Assembly (NCBI GenBank): GCA_030149325.1
Contig: JASBRS010000016.1
Span: forward strand, 1 to 38,250
From: Deinococci bacterium
GTDB taxonomy: Bacteria > Deinococcota > Deinococci > Deinococcales > Trueperaceae
Length of the DNA: 38,250 nt
Direction: 5' to 3'
This document shows, piece after piece, positions 25,027-33,232 of this stretch. The notes below the pieces were generated by a model. The model searched no databases, was not told where the DNA came from, and worked only from the letters and a program-made list of their open reading frames with translations. The position numbers were made by a program, and so were the translations under genes. Within the stretch, counting starts at the first letter, position 1. Each line of letters begins with the position of its first letter.

Positions 25027-26220
25027 TCAGCCGGCCAGCGCGGCCAGGACCTCCCGGGCGATGACCAGGTGCTGGACCTCGTCGGTGCCCTCGCCGATGC
25101 GGGTGAGTCGCGCGTCGCGCCACATCCGCTCCACCTGGTACTCCCGCACGTAGCCGTAGCCGCCGAGGATCTGGATGGCCGCGTCGCAGGCGTTCACGCC
25201 GGCCACGCTGCCCTTGAGCTTCGCCATGGACGCCGCCAGGGTGATGTCGCGACCGGCGTCCCGGAGGGCGGCCGCCTTCATCACCAACAGGCGCGCGGCC
25301 TCGAGCTCCGTCGCCATCTCGGCGATCTTGAAGGCGATGGCCTGATGGCGCGCGATGGGCTTGCCGAACTGCACGCGCTCGAGGGCGTACCGCGCGGCCG
25401 TCTCCAGCGCGGCCCGTCCCAGTCCGACGCCCATCGCGCCGATGCCGATGCGTCCGCCGTCGAGCACGGCCTTGACGTCGCGGAAGCCCTCCCCGCGCTC
25501 GCCCAGCAGGTTGCTTGCCGGTACCGCCAGCCGTTCGAAGGTGAGCGGCGTGGTGTCGGAGCTGTGCAGCCCGAGCTTCTCCTCGGGCGTGCCCCGGATC
25601 AGCCCGGGGGCGTCGCCGTCGACCACGAAGGCGCTGATACCGTGGGCCTTGGAGCGATCCTCGGCGGGAGGATCGGTGCGGGCGATGACGACGTACGTGC
25701 CCGCCACCGTGCCCTGCGTGATGAAGACCTTGGAGCCGTCGAGCACGAAGCCGTCGTCGCTGGGCTCGGCGCGCGTGCGCAACGCCGCGGCATCGGACCC
25801 CGAACCGGGCTCCGTGAGGCACCAGGCGCCGAGCTTGCGCCCGGCGGCGAGGTCGGGGAGGTAGCGCTCGCGTTGCTCGGCGTCGGCCGCCTGCAGCAGG
25901 TGGCCCGTGCACAGCGAGTTGTGCGACGCCACGGTGAGCGCCAGCGAGCCGTCGACGGCGGCGATCTCCTCGATGATGAGGGCGGCGGTGGCGGTGTCGA
26001 GCGCCGCCCCGCCGTAGCGTTCCGGAACCTGGAGCCCGAACGCCCCCAGGGCGCCGAGGCCGGCCACCAGATCGTGCGGGAAGGCACCGCTGCGGTCGCG
26101 CTCGACCGCGCCGGGCGCGACCTCGGTGCGCAGGAAGTCGCGCAGCGGCCCGAGCAGGGCGCGCTGGTCGTCGGTCAGATCGAACCAGAGGGGCTCACCG
26201 GGGCGAACGGAAGCGTTCAT
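25027..26220 (-). CDS. Acyl-CoA dehydrogenase
   Basis: A 397-residue FAD flavoprotein that oxidises acyl-CoA to trans-2-enoyl-CoA and passes electrons to ETF. The three domains are visible. The N-terminal helices include [20 protein letters not shown]. The middle beta domain has [24 protein letters not shown] and [21 protein letters not shown]. The C-terminal helices have [43 protein letters not shown] and [19 protein letters not shown], where Glu377 stands at the position of the catalytic base. Chain-length or branched-chain preference cannot be read from this. The ATG at 26220 follows TAGCTT by 6 nt, a leaderless-type start. It diverges from aroH. Confidence 0.94.
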   Translation of the reverse strand: MNASVRPGEPLWFDLTDDQRALLGPLRDFLRTEVAPGAVERDRSGAFPHDLVAGLGALGAFGLQVPERYGGAALDTATAALIIEEIAAVDGSLALTVASHNSLCTGHLLQAADAEQRERYLPDLAAGRKLGAWCLTEPGSGSDAAALRTRAEPSDDGFVLDGSKVFITQGTVAGTYVVIARTDPPAEDRSKAHGISAFVVDGDAPGLIRGTPEEKLGLHSSDTTPLTFERLAVPASNLLGERGEGFRDVKAVLDGGRIGIGAMGVGLGRAALETAARYALERVQFGKPIARHQAIAFKIAEMATELEAARLLVMKAAALRDAGRDITLAASMAKLKGSVAGVNACDAAIQILGGYGYVREYQVERMWRDARLTRIGEGTDEVQHLVIAREVLAALAG

Positions 26221-26226
26221 GGCGCC

Positions 26227-26232
26227 AAGCTA
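26227..26232 (-). promoter_or_regulatory. -10 element for the acyl-CoA dehydrogenase gene
   Basis: Minus-strand TAGCTT lies 6 nt before the ATG at 26220, with no Shine-Dalgarno between. Confidence 0.55.
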
Positions 26233-26288
26233 GCAGGCCCAGGCGGGCCTCCGGGCGTTGTACGGGCCGGGCCGTCGAGGTCGTCTGG

Positions 26289-26294
26289 TAGACT
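26289..26294 (+). promoter_or_regulatory. -10 element for aroH
   Basis: TAGACT lies 7 nt before the ATG at 26302, with no Shine-Dalgarno between. Confidence 0.55.
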
Positions 26295-26301
26295 TCGCGC
26301 C

Positions 26302-26685
26302 ATGGAGCGCGCGTACTGGGTGAGGGGGATCCGCGGGGCGACCACGGTCGAGGCCGACGAGCCCGAGCAGATCCTCGACGCCACCCGCGAACTGCTCGAG
26401 GTGATGCTCGAAGAGAACGGCATCGAGGAGTTCGGGGCCATCGCCGCCATCTTCTTCACCACCACCCAGGACCTGCGCTCGACCTTCCCGGCCGAGGCCG
26501 CACGGGCCCTCGGCATGACCATGGTGCCGCTCCTGTGCAACCAGGAGATCCCGGTGCCCGGACGGTTGCCGCGCTGCGTGCGGGTCATGCTGCAGCTCAA
26601 CACCCTCAAGGGCCAGGACGAGATGCGCCACATCTACCTGCGCGAGGCGCGCCGCCTGCGGCCCGACCTCGTCAGCGCCCAGTAG
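26302..26685 (+). CDS. aroH: Chorismate mutase, AroH type
   Basis: Converts chorismate to prephenate for phenylalanine and tyrosine synthesis. The 127-residue protein is of the trimeric pseudo-alpha/beta-barrel class of B. subtilis AroH, not the helical AroQ class. It has VRGIRGATTVEAD (Arg11, matching B. subtilis Arg7), LLCNQEIPV (Cys79 and Glu82, matching Cys75 and Glu78), RCVRVML (Arg94, matching Arg90) and RHIYL (Tyr112, matching Tyr108). All active-site residues are therefore present. The start is leaderless-type. It stands alone between divergent and convergent neighbours, with a weak GCGCC-CCGGA-GGCGC hairpin (26688-26702) after the stop. Confidence 0.95.
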   Translation: MERAYWVRGIRGATTVEADEPEQILDATRELLEVMLEENGIEEFGAIAAIFFTTTQDLRSTFPAEAARALGMTMVPLLCNQEIPVPGRLPRCVRVMLQLNTLKGQDEMRHIYLREARRLRPDLVSAQ

Positions 26686-26739
26686 CAGCGCCCCGGAGGC
26701 GCGCCCACCAGCCACGCCCGACGGGCGGCGGCGCCGGAC

Positions 26740-27024
26740 CTAGCCCTGCCACTGGCGCACGGGCACCAGCTCGCCACCGTCGACGATGGCGCGGGTGACC
26801 TTGTGCGCGCGGTTGGTGGTGACCTCCAGCACGGCCTGGTCGAGGGAGTCCGGGCCCACCAGCACCTTGCGGACGAAGTAGCCGGCCCCCTGAGCGCTCA
26901 TCTCGCTGGTCTTGGAGAGCCTCACGTGGATCACCTCCTCGTGCTTCGAGGTGCGCACGCGTGCCAGCAAGAAGTTGCCGTCGTCCCGAAACCGCGGGTC
27001 CTGCCTGCGGAACATGCCGAACAT
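26740..27024 (-). CDS. Protein of unknown function, 94 residues
   Basis: I do not recognise the family. The basic, soluble protein starts MFGMFRRQDPRFRDDGNFLLARVRT and has alternating hydrophobic stretches that look like beta strands (EEVIHVRLS, GAGYFVRKVLVG, QAVLEVTTN). It has no cysteine, no signal and no membrane helix. Coding is supported by a precise TAGAAT 6 nt before the ATG at 27024 and by GC-ending codons. It converges on aroH and diverges from the glycerate kinase gene, sharing the same 8-bp promoter core. Confidence 0.65.
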   Translation of the reverse strand: MFGMFRRQDPRFRDDGNFLLARVRTSKHEEVIHVRLSKTSEMSAQGAGYFVRKVLVGPDSLDQAVLEVTTNRAHKVTRAIVDGGELVPVRQWQG

Positions 27025-27029
27025 GCCTG

Positions 27030-27036
27030 TATTCTA
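27030..27036. promoter_or_regulatory. Two-way -10 core between the 94-residue protein gene and glycerate kinase
   Basis: TATTCTA reads TATTCT on the plus strand (27030-27035) and TAGAAT on the minus strand (27031-27036). The minus-strand copy is 6 nt from the ATG of the 94-residue protein gene. The plus-strand copy is 67 nt upstream of the glycerate kinase GTG, with no better candidate in the gap. Confidence 0.45.
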
Positions 27037-27102
27037 AGCCTGGAGCGCGTCCCGGGGCCGCTTCGACGACGGTCCGCCCCGGCGCACGACGGAGGAGCCA
27101 CG

Positions 27103-28368
27103 GTGGGTGACCCCAGCAGCGATCTCAGGCGAGCGTTCCAGGCGGCGCTCGACGCCACCGATCCGGAGCGTTCCATCGTGCCCTTCCTGCCGGCGCTGCC
27201 CGACGGTCGGTTGCTGGTGGTCGGCGCAGGCAAGGCCGCCGCCGCCATGGCGCGTGCCGTGGAGACCCACTACCCGGCGTCGAGCCGCCTCGAGGGGGTG
27301 GTGATCACCCGCTACGGGCACGGCCTGCCGACCTCGCGCATCGAGGTGCTGGAGGCGTCGCACCCGGTGCCCGACGAGGCCGGTGTGCGGGCCACCGAGC
27401 GGGTGCTCGAGCTGGTCGCGAGCGCCGGCCCCGACGATCACGTGCTGTGCCTCATCTCGGGCGGGGGCTCGGCGCTGCTGACCGCGCCCGACGGGCTGTC
27501 GCTCGGCGAGCTGCGCGAGCTCACCACCGCCCTGCTGCGGTCGGGCGCCGACATCCACGAGATGAACTGTGTCCGCAAGCACCTCTCGCTCGTCAAGGGC
27601 GGACGGCTCGCGCTCGCGGCCGCGCCCGCAGCGGTCACCGCCCTGCTGCTCTCCGACGTGGTGGGGGACGACCCGGCGGTGATCGCCAGCGGACCCACCG
27701 CGGCCGACGCCAGCAGCTACGCCGACGCGCTGGAGGTCCTGGAGCGCTACCGCATCGACGCCCCGGCGGCGCGTTCGGTGTTGGCGGCCGGGGCGCGCGG
27801 CGAGCGCGAGGAGACGCCCCGACCCGGCGACCCCCTGCTGGCGCGCGTCCGCAACCACGTGGTGGCCTCCAACCAGACCGCACTGGAGGCGGCGGCCAGG
27901 GTCCTCGCCGAGGCCGGGTGGAGGCCGCACGTGCTGTCGAGCACGGTGACCGGCGAGGCCCGCGAGGCAGCGAGCGTGCACGCGGCGCTGGTGCGGCAGG
28001 TGGTGGAGCACGGCCAGCCCTTCGAGCGCCCGTGCGCGCTGCTCTCCGGCGGCGAGACGACGGTGACCGTGCGCGGGGACGGCCGAGGCGGCCGCAACGG
28101 CGAGTTCGGGCTGGCGCTGGCACTGGCGCTGCCGCCGGACGCTCCGGTGTGGCTGTTGGTGGCCGACTCCGACGGCATCGACGGTAGCGAGGACAACGCC
28201 GGTGCACTGCTCGATCCGGAGCGGCTGGCGCGCCTCGATCGCCCGGCCGCGCGCGCCGCCCTCGAACGCAACGACAGCTACGGCGTGCTGGCCGCCGTGG
28301 ACGGCCTCCTCGTCACCGGACCGACCCGGACCAACGTCAACGACGTTCGCATCGTGCTCGTCGGCTGA
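27103..28368 (+). CDS. Glycerate 2-kinase (DUF4147/MOFRL family)
   Basis: Phosphorylates D-glycerate to 2-phosphoglycerate using ATP, feeding glycerate from serine or glyoxylate metabolism into glycolysis. The 421-residue protein shows the family blocks: [18 protein letters not shown] (about 37-54), [46 protein letters not shown], and in the MOFRL domain [28 protein letters not shown] and [15 protein letters not shown]. The GTG at 27103 has GGAGGAG five nt upstream; the frame is open for 300 nt before that, but the sequence there lies antisense to the 94-residue protein gene and has no family similarity. Sua5 follows after 32 nt with its own -10. Confidence 0.92.
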   Translation: MGDPSSDLRRAFQAALDATDPERSIVPFLPALPDGRLLVVGAGKAAAAMARAVETHYPASSRLEGVVITRYGHGLPTSRIEVLEASHPVPDEAGVRATERVLELVASAGPDDHVLCLISGGGSALLTAPDGLSLGELRELTTALLRSGADIHEMNCVRKHLSLVKGGRLALAAAPAAVTALLLSDVVGDDPAVIASGPTAADASSYADALEVLERYRIDAPAARSVLAAGARGEREETPRPGDPLLARVRNHVVASNQTALEAAARVLAEAGWRPHVLSSTVTGEAREAASVHAALVRQVVEHGQPFERPCALLSGGETTVTVRGDGRGGRNGEFGLALALALPPDAPVWLLVADSDGIDGSEDNAGALLDPERLARLDRPAARAALERNDSYGVLAAVDGLLVTGPTRTNVNDVRIVLVG

Positions 28369-28385
28369 GCGCGTGCCGCCTCGGG

Positions 28386-28391
28386 TATGCT
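28386..28391 (+). promoter_or_regulatory. -10 element for the sua5-purE-purK group
   Basis: TATGCT lies 9 nt before the ATG at 28401, in the gap after glycerate kinase. A TTG at 28392 directly abuts it and is a less likely start. Confidence 0.4.
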
Positions 28392-28400
28392 TTGGCCTGC

Positions 28401-29456
28401 ATGGCCCGGATCGTCGCCCCCAGCGAGACGAACGTCGAGAACGCCGCGCGCACGCTGCGCGACGGCGGCCTGGTGGCGTTCCCCACGGAGACCGTCTACG
28501 GCCTCGGCGCGGCGGCGCGCGACCCGCGGGCGCTGGCCCGGCTGTACGCGGCCAAGGGGCGCCCTTCGGACCATCCCGTGATCGTGCACCTGGCATCGGC
28601 CTCGGCGCTGGGGGGCTGGGCGCGCGAGGTGCCTTCCGCCGCCGAACGGCTGGCCGCCGCCTTCTGGCCCGGCCCGCTGACCCTGGGGCTGCGTCGTGCC
28701 GAGCACGTCCCCGACGCCGTCACCGGCGGTCAGGACACCGTGGGGCTGCGGGTCCCCGATCACCCGCTGGCGCTGGCGCTGCTGCGGGCCTTCGACGACG
28801 GCGTCGCCGCGCCATCGGCCAACCGCTTCGGACGGATCAGCCCCACCACCGCCGCGCACGTCGCCCAGGAGTTCGAGGGGATCGAGCTGACCGTGCTCGA
28901 CGGCGGCCCCTGCCGCGTCGGGGTGGAGTCCACCATCGTCGACCTCAGCGCCGGCGCCCCGCGCCTGCTGCGTCCCGGAGGCGTGACCCTGGCGCGGTTG
29001 GAGGAGGTCCTGGGCGAGCGAGTCGAGCTGGCGGGGCACCTGCGCACCGACGCGGAGGCCACATCGCGCCGGCACGCCGCCGAGACGCCCCGCGCCCCCG
29101 GGGGCCTGGCGCGGCACTACGCCCCCGCCACGCCCACCGAGCGGATCGCGCCCGAGGCGCTTCCTGGGCGCCTGGGCGGGGGAGGGGCGGGCCTCGGGGT
29201 GTTGGCCCGGCGCCCTGCCCCCGCCGGCTTCGAGGGGGTCTGGATCGCCATGCCCGAAGGGCCGACCGACTACGCCCGCGCGCTCTACGCCGCCCTGCGG
29301 CGGCTGGACGCGTCGGGCTGCCGGACCATCGTGCTGGAGGAGGTCCCGGACACCGCGGCCTGGTTGGCGGTGCGGGACCGGCTGCGGCGCGCCAGCGCCC
29401 GGCCCGAGTCGAGCGAGCGCGGCCTGGTAGGCAGCGCCGGACAGGAGGGAACATGA
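28401..29456 (+). CDS. Threonylcarbamoyl-AMP synthase (Sua5/YrdC)
   Basis: Makes threonylcarbamoyl-AMP from threonine, bicarbonate and ATP for the t6A modification of tRNAs reading ANN codons. The 351-residue protein has the YrdC domain with [12 protein letters not shown] (26-37), [13 protein letters not shown] (52-64), [32 protein letters not shown] and VESTIVDLS. An [11 protein letters not shown] linker leads into a C-terminal Sua5 domain, so this is the long Sua5 form, not short TsaC. The stop overlaps the purE ATG as ATGA. No clear ribosome site precedes the start. Confidence 0.93.
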   Translation: MARIVAPSETNVENAARTLRDGGLVAFPTETVYGLGAAARDPRALARLYAAKGRPSDHPVIVHLASASALGGWAREVPSAAERLAAAFWPGPLTLGLRRAEHVPDAVTGGQDTVGLRVPDHPLALALLRAFDDGVAAPSANRFGRISPTTAAHVAQEFEGIELTVLDGGPCRVGVESTIVDLSAGAPRLLRPGGVTLARLEEVLGERVELAGHLRTDAEATSRRHAAETPRAPGGLARHYAPATPTERIAPEALPGRLGGGGAGLGVLARRPAPAGFEGVWIAMPEGPTDYARALYAALRRLDASGCRTIVLEEVPDTAAWLAVRDRLRRASARPESSERGLVGSAGQEGT

Positions 29457-29986
29457 GCGCTCCGACGAACGCCCGCGACCCCGATCGGCCGCTGGTGGCC
29501 GTGATCATGGGCAGTGCCAGCGACTGGGACACCATGCGCCACGCCGACGAGGTGCTGAGTGAGCTCGAGGTCCCCCACGCCTGCCTGGTGGTGTCGGCGC
29601 ACCGGACGCCCGAGCGGATGCACGCCTTCGCCCGCGACGCCGCCGGGCGGGGCTTCGAGGTGATCATCGCCGGCGCCGGGGGAGCCGCCCACCTGCCCGG
29701 CATGGTCGCAGCCCAGACCGCCTTGCCGGTGCTGGGGGTGCCGGTCGAGAGCCGCGCGCTCAAGGGTGTCGATTCGCTCCTGTCGATCGTGCAGATGCCG
29801 CGCGGGGTGCCGGTGGGCACGCTGGCCGTGGGCGCTTCCGGCGCCGTCAACGCCGCGCTGCTGGCAGCCGCCATCCTGGCGCTCGGGCGCCCCGAGCTGG
29901 CCGAACGGCTCGCCGCCTTCCGCCGGGCGCAGACCGAGCGGGCCGCGTCGAGCCGCCTCCCGACCGACCACTACCTGCCGGAGTGA
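29453..29986 (+). CDS. purE: N5-carboxyaminoimidazole ribonucleotide mutase
   Basis: Moves the carboxyl group of N5-CAIR to give CAIR in purine synthesis. The 177-residue class I PurE has IMGSASDW (18-25), [10 protein letters not shown] (47-56, with His50) and the [16 protein letters not shown] block, then [42 protein letters not shown] lies 5 nt upstream of the ATG, which overlaps the sua5 stop. The presence of PurK next to it agrees with the two-step bacterial route. Confidence 0.96.
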   Translation: MSAPTNARDPDRPLVAVIMGSASDWDTMRHADEVLSELEVPHACLVVSAHRTPERMHAFARDAAGRGFEVIIAGAGGAAHLPGMVAAQTALPVLGVPVESRALKGVDSLLSIVQMPRGVPVGTLAVGASGAVNAALLAAAILALGRPELAERLAAFRRAQTERAASSRLPTDHYLPE

Positions 29987-29988
29987 TC

Positions 29989-31128
29989 ATGAGCACGACA
30001 CCCTTGGCGCCCGGCGCCACCCTCGGCAGGTTGGGGAGCGGCCAGCTCGGCCGCATGTTCACGCAGGCGGCGCGCCGCATGGGCTACCGCGTGCACGTGC
30101 TGTCGCCGTCGGCGGGTTCGCCGACCGGCCAGCTGGCCGACCGCGAGGTGGTGGCCGCCTACGCCGACGCCGACGCCGTGGGGCGCTTCGCGGCCGAGGT
30201 CGACGTGGTGACGTTGGAGTTCGAGAACATCCCCAGCGCGTCGCTGGAGGCGGCCGCCGCCCACGCGCCGGTCCGACCCGGGGTGCGCGCGCTCCACCTC
30301 ACCCAGCATCGGGCGCGCGAGAAGCGCTTCCTGGCCGAGCTCGGCGTGCCGCACGTGCACTTCGCCGAGGTGGCGGCCGGCGGCGACATCGACGCCGCCA
30401 TCGCCGAGGTGGGGACGCCGTGCGTCGTCAAGACCGCGGGCTTCGGGTACGACGGCAAGGGCCAGGTGCGCGTCGACGCCGACGCGGGTCACGCCGAGGC
30501 GCGCGCCCTGGCGCACGAGCAGGCCGTGGTGGTCGAGCGCTTCGTGGAGCTGGCCGCCGAGCTGTCGGTGGTCGCGGCGCGCGGGCTCGACGGTCGCGTG
30601 GTCAGCTACGCGCCCGCGCACAACCGGCACGTCGACCACATCCTCGACCTGTCTTCGGCACCGATGGCGCTCGACCCCGGGCAGGCGCGGCAGGCCACCG
30701 AGGTGACGGCGGCGGTCCTGGAGGGACTGGAGCTGGTGGGCGTCGCGTGCGTCGAGTTCTTCCTGGACGCGGCCGGCCGCCTGCTGGTCAACGAGATCGC
30801 CCCACGGCCGCACAACTCCGGCCACCTCACGATCGAGGGCGCCGAGACCGGCCAGTTCGAGCAGCAGTTGCGCGCGGTGACGGGCTTGCCGCTCGGCTCG
30901 ACGGCGGTTCGCGCGCCGGCCGCCATGGCCAACCTGCTCGGCGACCTGTGGGCGAACGGCGAGCCGGCCTGGCCGCGGGCGTTGGCGGTCCCGGGCGTGG
31001 CGCTGCACCTCTACGGCAAGGGCGAGGCCCGCCCCGGGCGCAAGATGGGCCACCTCACCGCTACCGCTCCCGAGATCGAGGAGGCCGAGCGCAGGGTGAC
31101 GCAGGCGCGCGCGCGGGCGGCCGGCTGA
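29989..31128 (+). CDS. purK: N5-carboxyaminoimidazole ribonucleotide synthase
   Basis: An ATP-grasp enzyme that carboxylates AIR to N5-CAIR with ATP and bicarbonate. The 379-residue protein has LGRLGSGQLGRMFTQAARRMGY at the N-terminus, VDVVTLEFENIPSASLE, VVKTAGFGYDGKGQ (nucleotide loop), VERFVELAAELSVVAAR, and NEIAPRPHNSGHLTIEG (metal-binding and active-site block). Starts: the GTG at 29983 overlaps the purE stop, but the ATG at 29989 has GGAG five nt upstream and is preferred; the difference is two residues. It is the last gene of sua5-purE-purK. Confidence 0.95.
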   Translation: MSTTPLAPGATLGRLGSGQLGRMFTQAARRMGYRVHVLSPSAGSPTGQLADREVVAAYADADAVGRFAAEVDVVTLEFENIPSASLEAAAAHAPVRPGVRALHLTQHRAREKRFLAELGVPHVHFAEVAAGGDIDAAIAEVGTPCVVKTAGFGYDGKGQVRVDADAGHAEARALAHEQAVVVERFVELAAELSVVAARGLDGRVVSYAPAHNRHVDHILDLSSAPMALDPGQARQATEVTAAVLEGLELVGVACVEFFLDAAGRLLVNEIAPRPHNSGHLTIEGAETGQFEQQLRAVTGLPLGSTAVRAPAAMANLLGDLWANGEPAWPRALAVPGVALHLYGKGEARPGRKMGHLTATAPEIEEAERRVTQARARAAG

Positions 31129-31160
31129 ACCCCGACGGGGACGGCCTACCTCGGGGTGGC

Positions 31161-31178
31161 GCGCCCCTTCGGGGACGC
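31161..31178. terminator. Candidate hairpin after purK
   Basis: GCG-CCCC-TTC-GGGG-A-CGC forms a short stem with one bulged A, 32 nt after the purK stop and just before the amylosucrase -10. A smaller CCCC-GAC-GGGG lies immediately after purK. Either could end the sua5-purE-purK transcript. Confidence 0.35.
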
Positions 31179-31181
31179 TGG

Positions 31182-31187
31182 TATAAC
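31182..31187 (+). promoter_or_regulatory. -10 element for the amylosucrase gene
   Basis: TATAAC lies 6 nt before the GTG at 31194 with no Shine-Dalgarno between. It decides the start of amylosucrase. Confidence 0.5.
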
Positions 31188-31193
31188 GGTGGC

Positions 31194-33149
31194 GTGCACA
31201 ACGCCGCCCTCCTCGCCCCGGAGGCGCGCCGCCGCCTGGAGCTGTGCCTCGCGGCCGCCGCCCCCGAGCTCGCCCCCCTGCCGCCACGTGACCGCCAGCT
31301 GTTCGAGCTGCGCCTGGAACGCTTCTTCCAGAACCTGGACGACGGCCTGGCGCCGGTCTACGGCCGGCGCCCGGACTTCGACGCCTTCCTCGAGCGGCTC
31401 GCCGTCACCATGGCGCGCCACTACCGCGAGCGACCCGAACCGCTGAAGCTGCTCGACATCGAGCGCGACCTCACGCCCGACTGGTTCCAGCACGAGAGCA
31501 TGCTCGGCTACGTCTTCTACGTCGAGCGCTTCGCCGGAGACCTGCGGGGCGTCATGGAGCACATCGACTACCTGGAGGAGCTGGGCGTCAACTACGTCCA
31601 CCTCATGTACACCCTGCGTCCCCGGGAGGGCGAGAACGATGGCGGCTACGCCATCCGCGACTACCGCGACGTCGACCCCCGGCTCGGCACCATCGACGAC
31701 CTGGAGGCGGTGTGCGGGGAGCTGCGGGAGCGGGGGATCAGCGCCTGCGTCGACCTGGTGCTGAACCACTGCGCCGACGATCACGACTGGGCGATGCGGG
31801 CCAAGGCCGGCGAGGAACGCTACCAGGACTACTTCTACATGTACGGTGACCGCGCCGTCCCCGACGAGTACGAGCGCACGTTGCCGGAGGTGTTCCCCGA
31901 TTTCGCGCCCGGCAACTTCACCTACTACCCGGAGATGGGGAAGTGGGTGTGGACGACGTTCAACGCCTACCAGTGGGACCTGAACTGGACGAACCCCGAG
32001 GTCTTCCTGGAGGTCGTCGACATCATGCTCTACCTCGCGAACCGCGGGGTGGAGGTGTTCCGACTCGATGCCGTCGCCTTCCTGTGGAAGCGACTCGGCA
32101 CCGACTGCCAGAACCAGCCCGAGGTGCACGACGTGCTGCAGGCGCTCCGAGCCTGCTCACGCGTCGCCACCCCGGCGGTGGCGCACAAGGCCGAGGCGAT
32201 CGTGTCGCCCGACGACCTGGTGCACTACTTCGGGACCGGCCGCCACTACGGCAAGGTCAGCAACATCGCCTACCACAACACCCTGATGGTCCAGTTCTGG
32301 TCGTCGCTGGCGAGCCGGGACACGCGTCTGATGGTGCACACGCTGCGCGAGTTCCCCCGGACCCCGGCGTCGATCGCCTGGGGCACCTACGTGCGCTGCC
32401 ACGACGACATCGGCTGGGCGGTGACCGACGAAGACGCCGGCGCCGTGGGGCTGTCGGGCGCCGACCACCGCAGCTTCCTGTCCGACTACTACTCCGGCCA
32501 GTTCCCCGGCTCGCCCGCACGGGGAGCGGTGTTCCAGCACAACCAGCGTACCGGCGACCGGCGGATCTCGGGCAGCCTCGCCAGCCTGGCGGGCCTGGAG
32601 TTCGCCCGCGAGCTCGGCGACGACCGGCTGGTGGCGCTCAGCATCGAGCGGATCCTGCTGGGGCACGCCCTCATCTGCGGCTTCGGGGGCATCCCGCTGA
32701 TCTACATGGGCGACGAGATCGGCATGACCAACGACTACCGCTACACCAGCCTCACCGAGCAGGCGGGCGACAACCGCTGGCTGCACCGCCCCTACATGGA
32801 CTGGCAGAAGGCGCAGCTCCGCAGCGACGAGGGCAGTGTGGAGGGCCGCATCTTCCACGGCATCCGGCACATCGTGCGCGCCCGTCGCCACACCCCGCAG
32901 CTCAACTCGGCGTACAGCACCGAGGTGCTCGACGTCGACCACCCGCACCTGGTGGTGCTGGCGCGCCCGCATCCCTTGGGCGAGCTGGTGGAGATCTTCA
33001 ACTTCAGCGAGGACCACCAGCGGCTCGACACCGCGGTGCTCGGCGCTCGCGGCCTGGCGCAGCCGTTCGACCAGCTCTCGCAGAGCTTCGTCGATGTCTC
33101 GCGCGGCTCGCTCTCGGTGCCGCCGTACGGGCGCTACTGGCTGGTCTGA
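31194..33149 (+). CDS. Amylosucrase (GH13)
   Basis: Uses sucrose to extend alpha-1,4-glucans, releasing fructose. The 651-residue protein has an N-terminal helical domain (about 1-90) and a GH13 barrel. The catalytic residues lie in VEVFRLDAVAF (nucleophile Asp292), AHKAEAIVSPDD (acid/base Glu334) and RCHDDIGWAV (Asp404). DLVLNH (187-192), the long B-prime-type insertion and YMGDEIGMTNDYRY are typical of amylosucrases and close sucrose hydrolases. No signal peptide is seen, so it should act in the cytoplasm. The GTG at 31194 is preceded by a well-spaced TATAAC; the frame is open far upstream only because purE and purK lie in other frames. With SPS-SPP in the same window, stored sucrose could be turned into glucan. 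Confidence 0.92.
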   Translation: MHNAALLAPEARRRLELCLAAAAPELAPLPPRDRQLFELRLERFFQNLDDGLAPVYGRRPDFDAFLERLAVTMARHYRERPEPLKLLDIERDLTPDWFQHESMLGYVFYVERFAGDLRGVMEHIDYLEELGVNYVHLMYTLRPREGENDGGYAIRDYRDVDPRLGTIDDLEAVCGELRERGISACVDLVLNHCADDHDWAMRAKAGEERYQDYFYMYGDRAVPDEYERTLPEVFPDFAPGNFTYYPEMGKWVWTTFNAYQWDLNWTNPEVFLEVVDIMLYLANRGVEVFRLDAVAFLWKRLGTDCQNQPEVHDVLQALRACSRVATPAVAHKAEAIVSPDDLVHYFGTGRHYGKVSNIAYHNTLMVQFWSSLASRDTRLMVHTLREFPRTPASIAWGTYVRCHDDIGWAVTDEDAGAVGLSGADHRSFLSDYYSGQFPGSPARGAVFQHNQRTGDRRISGSLASLAGLEFARELGDDRLVALSIERILLGHALICGFGGIPLIYMGDEIGMTNDYRYTSLTEQAGDNRWLHRPYMDWQKAQLRSDEGSVEGRIFHGIRHIVRARRHTPQLNSAYSTEVLDVDHPHLVVLARPHPLGELVEIFNFSEDHQRLDTAVLGARGLAQPFDQLSQSFVDVSRGSLSVPPYGRYWLV

Positions 33150-33170
33150 CCGCTGCCGGCCCGCCCATGC

Positions 33171-33208
33171 GAGCGCGCCCCGGCGATGGACTTCGCCGGG
33201 GCGCGCTC
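33171..33208. terminator. Perfect 16-bp bidirectional hairpin
   Basis: A perfect 16-bp inverted repeat (33171-33186 and 33193-33208) with loop TGGACT lies between the amylosucrase stop (33149) and the convergent 5'-nucleotidase stop (33233). It is the strongest hairpin in the window and can serve both strands. Confidence 0.8.
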
Positions 33209-33232
33209 GTCGATCGAGCCAGGTAGCGAGGC

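Noticed and set aside
29766-31193. Amylosucrase read as an 1127-residue protein starting inside purE
   Set aside because: The first 476 residues are another frame of purE and purK. The promoter and GTG at 31182-31196 mark the true start.
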